Shown here: in pieces, positions 62,588 through 64,000 of the stretch
Layout: every line of letters begins with the position of its first letter
Position numbering within the stretch: the first letter of the stretch is position 1
Assembly (NCBI RefSeq): GCF_047675955.1
Contig: NC_132916.1
Coordinates: forward strand, 72,719,481 to 72,783,480
Origin: Chlorocebus sabaeus
Taxonomy: Eukaryota; Chordata; Mammalia; Primates; Cercopithecidae
Direction of reading: 5' to 3'
Length of the DNA: 64,000 nt
The notes under the pieces: generated by a model
The model's input: the letters and a program-made list of their open reading frames with translations, nothing else
The model's database searches: none
What the model was told of the DNA's origin: nothing
Position numbers and translations under genes: made by a program

Positions 62588-64000
62588 TAGCCCTCTATGG
62601 GCTTCCAAATATCCCTTTGCCAATTCCACAAGAACAGCCTTAGCGAAAGGCTTCTTGAAGGGAAAGATGTAACTCTGTGAGATGAATTAACAGAACACAG
62701 AGCAGATTCTCAGAAAGCTTCTTTCCAGTTTTGAACGGAAGATATTTCCTTTTTCACCATAGCCCTCTATGGGCTTCCAAATATCCCTTTTCCAATTCCA
62801 CAAGAACAGCCTTATCGAAAGGCTTCCTGAAGGAAAAGATGTAACTCTGTGAGATGAATTAACAGAACACAGAGCAGTTTCTCAGAAAGCTTCTTTCCAG
62901 TTTTGAAAGGAAGATATTTCCTTTTTCACCATAGCCCTCTATGGGCTTCCAAATATGCCTTTGCCAATTCCACAAGAACAGCCTTAGCGAAAGGCTTCTT
63001 GAAGGGAAAGATGTAACTCTGTGAGATGAATTAACAGAACACAGAGCAGTTTCTCAGAAAGCTTCTTTCCAGTATTGAACGGAAGATATTTCCTTTTTCA
63101 CCATAGCCCTCTAAGGGCTTCCAAATATCCCTTTGCCAATTCCACAAGAACAGCCTTAGCGAAAGGCTTCTTGAAGTGAAAGATGTAACTCTGTGAGATG
63201 AATTAACAGAACACAGAGCAGTTTCTCAGAAAGCTTGTTTCCAGTTTTGAACGGAAGATATTTAATTTTTCACCATAGCCCTCTATGGGCTTCCAAATAT
63301 CCCTTTGCCAATTCCACAAGAACAGCCTTAGCGAAAGGCTTCTAGAAGGGAAAGATGTAACTCTGTGAGGTGAATTAACAGAACACAGAGCAGATTCTCA
63401 GAAAGCTTCTTTCCAGTTTTGAATGGAAGATATTTCCTTTTTCACCATAGCCCTCTATGGGCTTCCAAATATCCCTTTGCCAATTCCACAAGAACAGCCT
63501 TAGCGAAAGGATTCTTGAAGGGAAAGATGTAACTCTGTGAGATGAATTAACAGAACACAGAGCAGTTTCTCAGAAAGCTTCTTTCCAGTTTTGAACGGAA
63601 GATATTTCCTTTTTCACCATAGCCCTCTATGGGCTTCCAAATATCCCTTTGCCAAATCCACAAGAACAGCCTTAGCGAAAGGCTTCTTGAAGGGAAAGAT
63701 GTAACTCTGTGAGATGAATTAACAGAACACAGAGCAGTTTCTCAGAAAGCCTCTTTCCAGTTTTGTACGGAAGATATTTCCTTTTTCACCATAGCCCTCT
63801 ATGGGCTTCCAAATATCCCTTTGCCAATTCCACAAGAACAGCCTTAGGGAAAGTCTTCTTGAAGGGAAAGATGTAATTCTGTGAGATGAATTAACAGAAC
63901 ACAGAGCAATATCTCAGAAAGCTTCTTTCCAGTTTTGAACGGAAGATATTTCCTTTTTCACCATAGCCCTCTATGGGCTTCCAAATATCCCTTTGCCAAT
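62588..64000 (-). repeat. HOR B copy 6 (b1-b9, cut by window end)
   Basis: B order from b1 'gcagattctc' to the first 37 bases of b9: 'cccttttcc' (62760), 'gtattgaac' (62932), 'agcttgtttc' at 63232, XbaI at 63341, 'aaaggattc' (63448), 'gtacgg' (63620), and 'agggaaagtc' with 'gcaatatctc' (63792). b7 lacks the 'ttaaccgaac' mark found in the four other b7 copies. 'ttatcgaaagg' in b2 is private. The unit continues past the window. Confidence 0.85.

Larger units (their letters stand above)
1..64000 (-). repeat. alpha-satellite array, 172-bp monomers, whole window
   Basis: Seen: head-to-tail copies of one AT-rich monomer fill the window, all in one orientation. With each monomer phased at the 'tag' of 'catagccctc', 63,963 bases divide into exactly 372 monomers (351 of 172 bp, 21 of 171 bp) plus 37 bases. 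Blocks such as the paired 'ctctgtgag' and 'cacagag', the HindIII site and ttcctttttcaccatag identify primate alpha satellite. Length and sequence agree, from memory, with African green monkey component alpha, given here as its complement, so strand is marked minus. Known role: centromeric DNA that carries CENP-A nucleosomes, about one nucleosome per monomer. No gene, transposon, tRNA or unique stretch interrupts it, and all six frames are closed by stops at most every 1-2 monomers. Species is inferred: Chlorocebus is most likely, another cercopithecine is possible. Confidence 0.95.

Noticed and set aside
1..64000. CRISPR-like array (regular direct repeats)
   Set aside because: There are no unique spacers. 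The whole 172-bp period is repeated, and the sequence is a primate satellite.
1..64000. Human or ape alpha satellite
   Set aside because: The HindIII site in nearly every monomer, the 172-bp length, a single monomer class and the lack of CENP-B boxes fit African green monkey better than human 171-bp HOR monomers. This rests on memory of the consensus; a database search would decide.
1..64000. Macaque or baboon-type 340-bp dimer
   Set aside because: Adjacent monomers do not alternate between two classes; the basic period is 172 bp and longer periods are 14-96 monomers.

Overview
The whole 64 kb window is one uninterrupted array of alpha-satellite DNA with no genes. The monomer is 172 bp. It carries a HindIII site (AAGCTT) in almost every copy and matches, as I remember it, the African green monkey (Chlorocebus) 'component alpha' satellite, here on the complementary strand. 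An Old World monkey centromere, most likely Chlorocebus or a close cercopithecine, is therefore the best reading. Phasing each monomer from the 'tag' of 'catagccctc' gives 372 complete monomers plus a 37-bp partial one. Of these, 351 are 172 bp and 21 are 171 bp, and this sum accounts for every base. I saw no inversion, transposon, unique sequence or N run.

The array is not a plain string of near-identical monomers. Shared diagnostic substitutions show very long higher-order repeats (HORs). HOR A has a 53-monomer full form of 9,113 bp. It occurs as a 48-mer at 1-8253 (8,253 bp), a 47-mer at 8254-16335 (8,082 bp), and two copies of 52 A monomers at 16336-25276 and 32845-41785. HOR B is a 19-mer of 3,268 bp that is tandem at 25793-32328. 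A(52) + B lead-in(3) + B(19) + B(19) + A terminus(3) form a 96-monomer super-unit of 16,509 bp (16336-32844). It starts again at 32845 and stays in register until about 44600.

From 44.6 kb the order breaks up. A 4,814-bp (28-monomer) tandem duplication covers 39811-44624 and 44625-49438, with its crossover inside one monomer. Next come a short-period patch of 5-6 monomers (49868-52960), an A terminus (52961-54506), a short B fragment (54507-55538), a rearranged 41-monomer A copy (55539-62587), and another B run that leaves the window (62588-64000).

Every monomer belongs to one alpha-satellite class. It carries the pJalpha-type motif ttcctttttcaccatag where other alpha-satellite monomers carry a CENP-B box, and I find no CENP-B box on either strand. 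The monomer is rich in short inverted repeats, including a perfect 7-bp dyad and three small hairpins. All short ORFs are by-products of single substitutions that remove a stop codon in the satellite, and none is called as a gene. The main point for a second look is the long, nested HOR architecture in a satellite usually described as monomeric, with breakpoints that can be read to within tens of bases.
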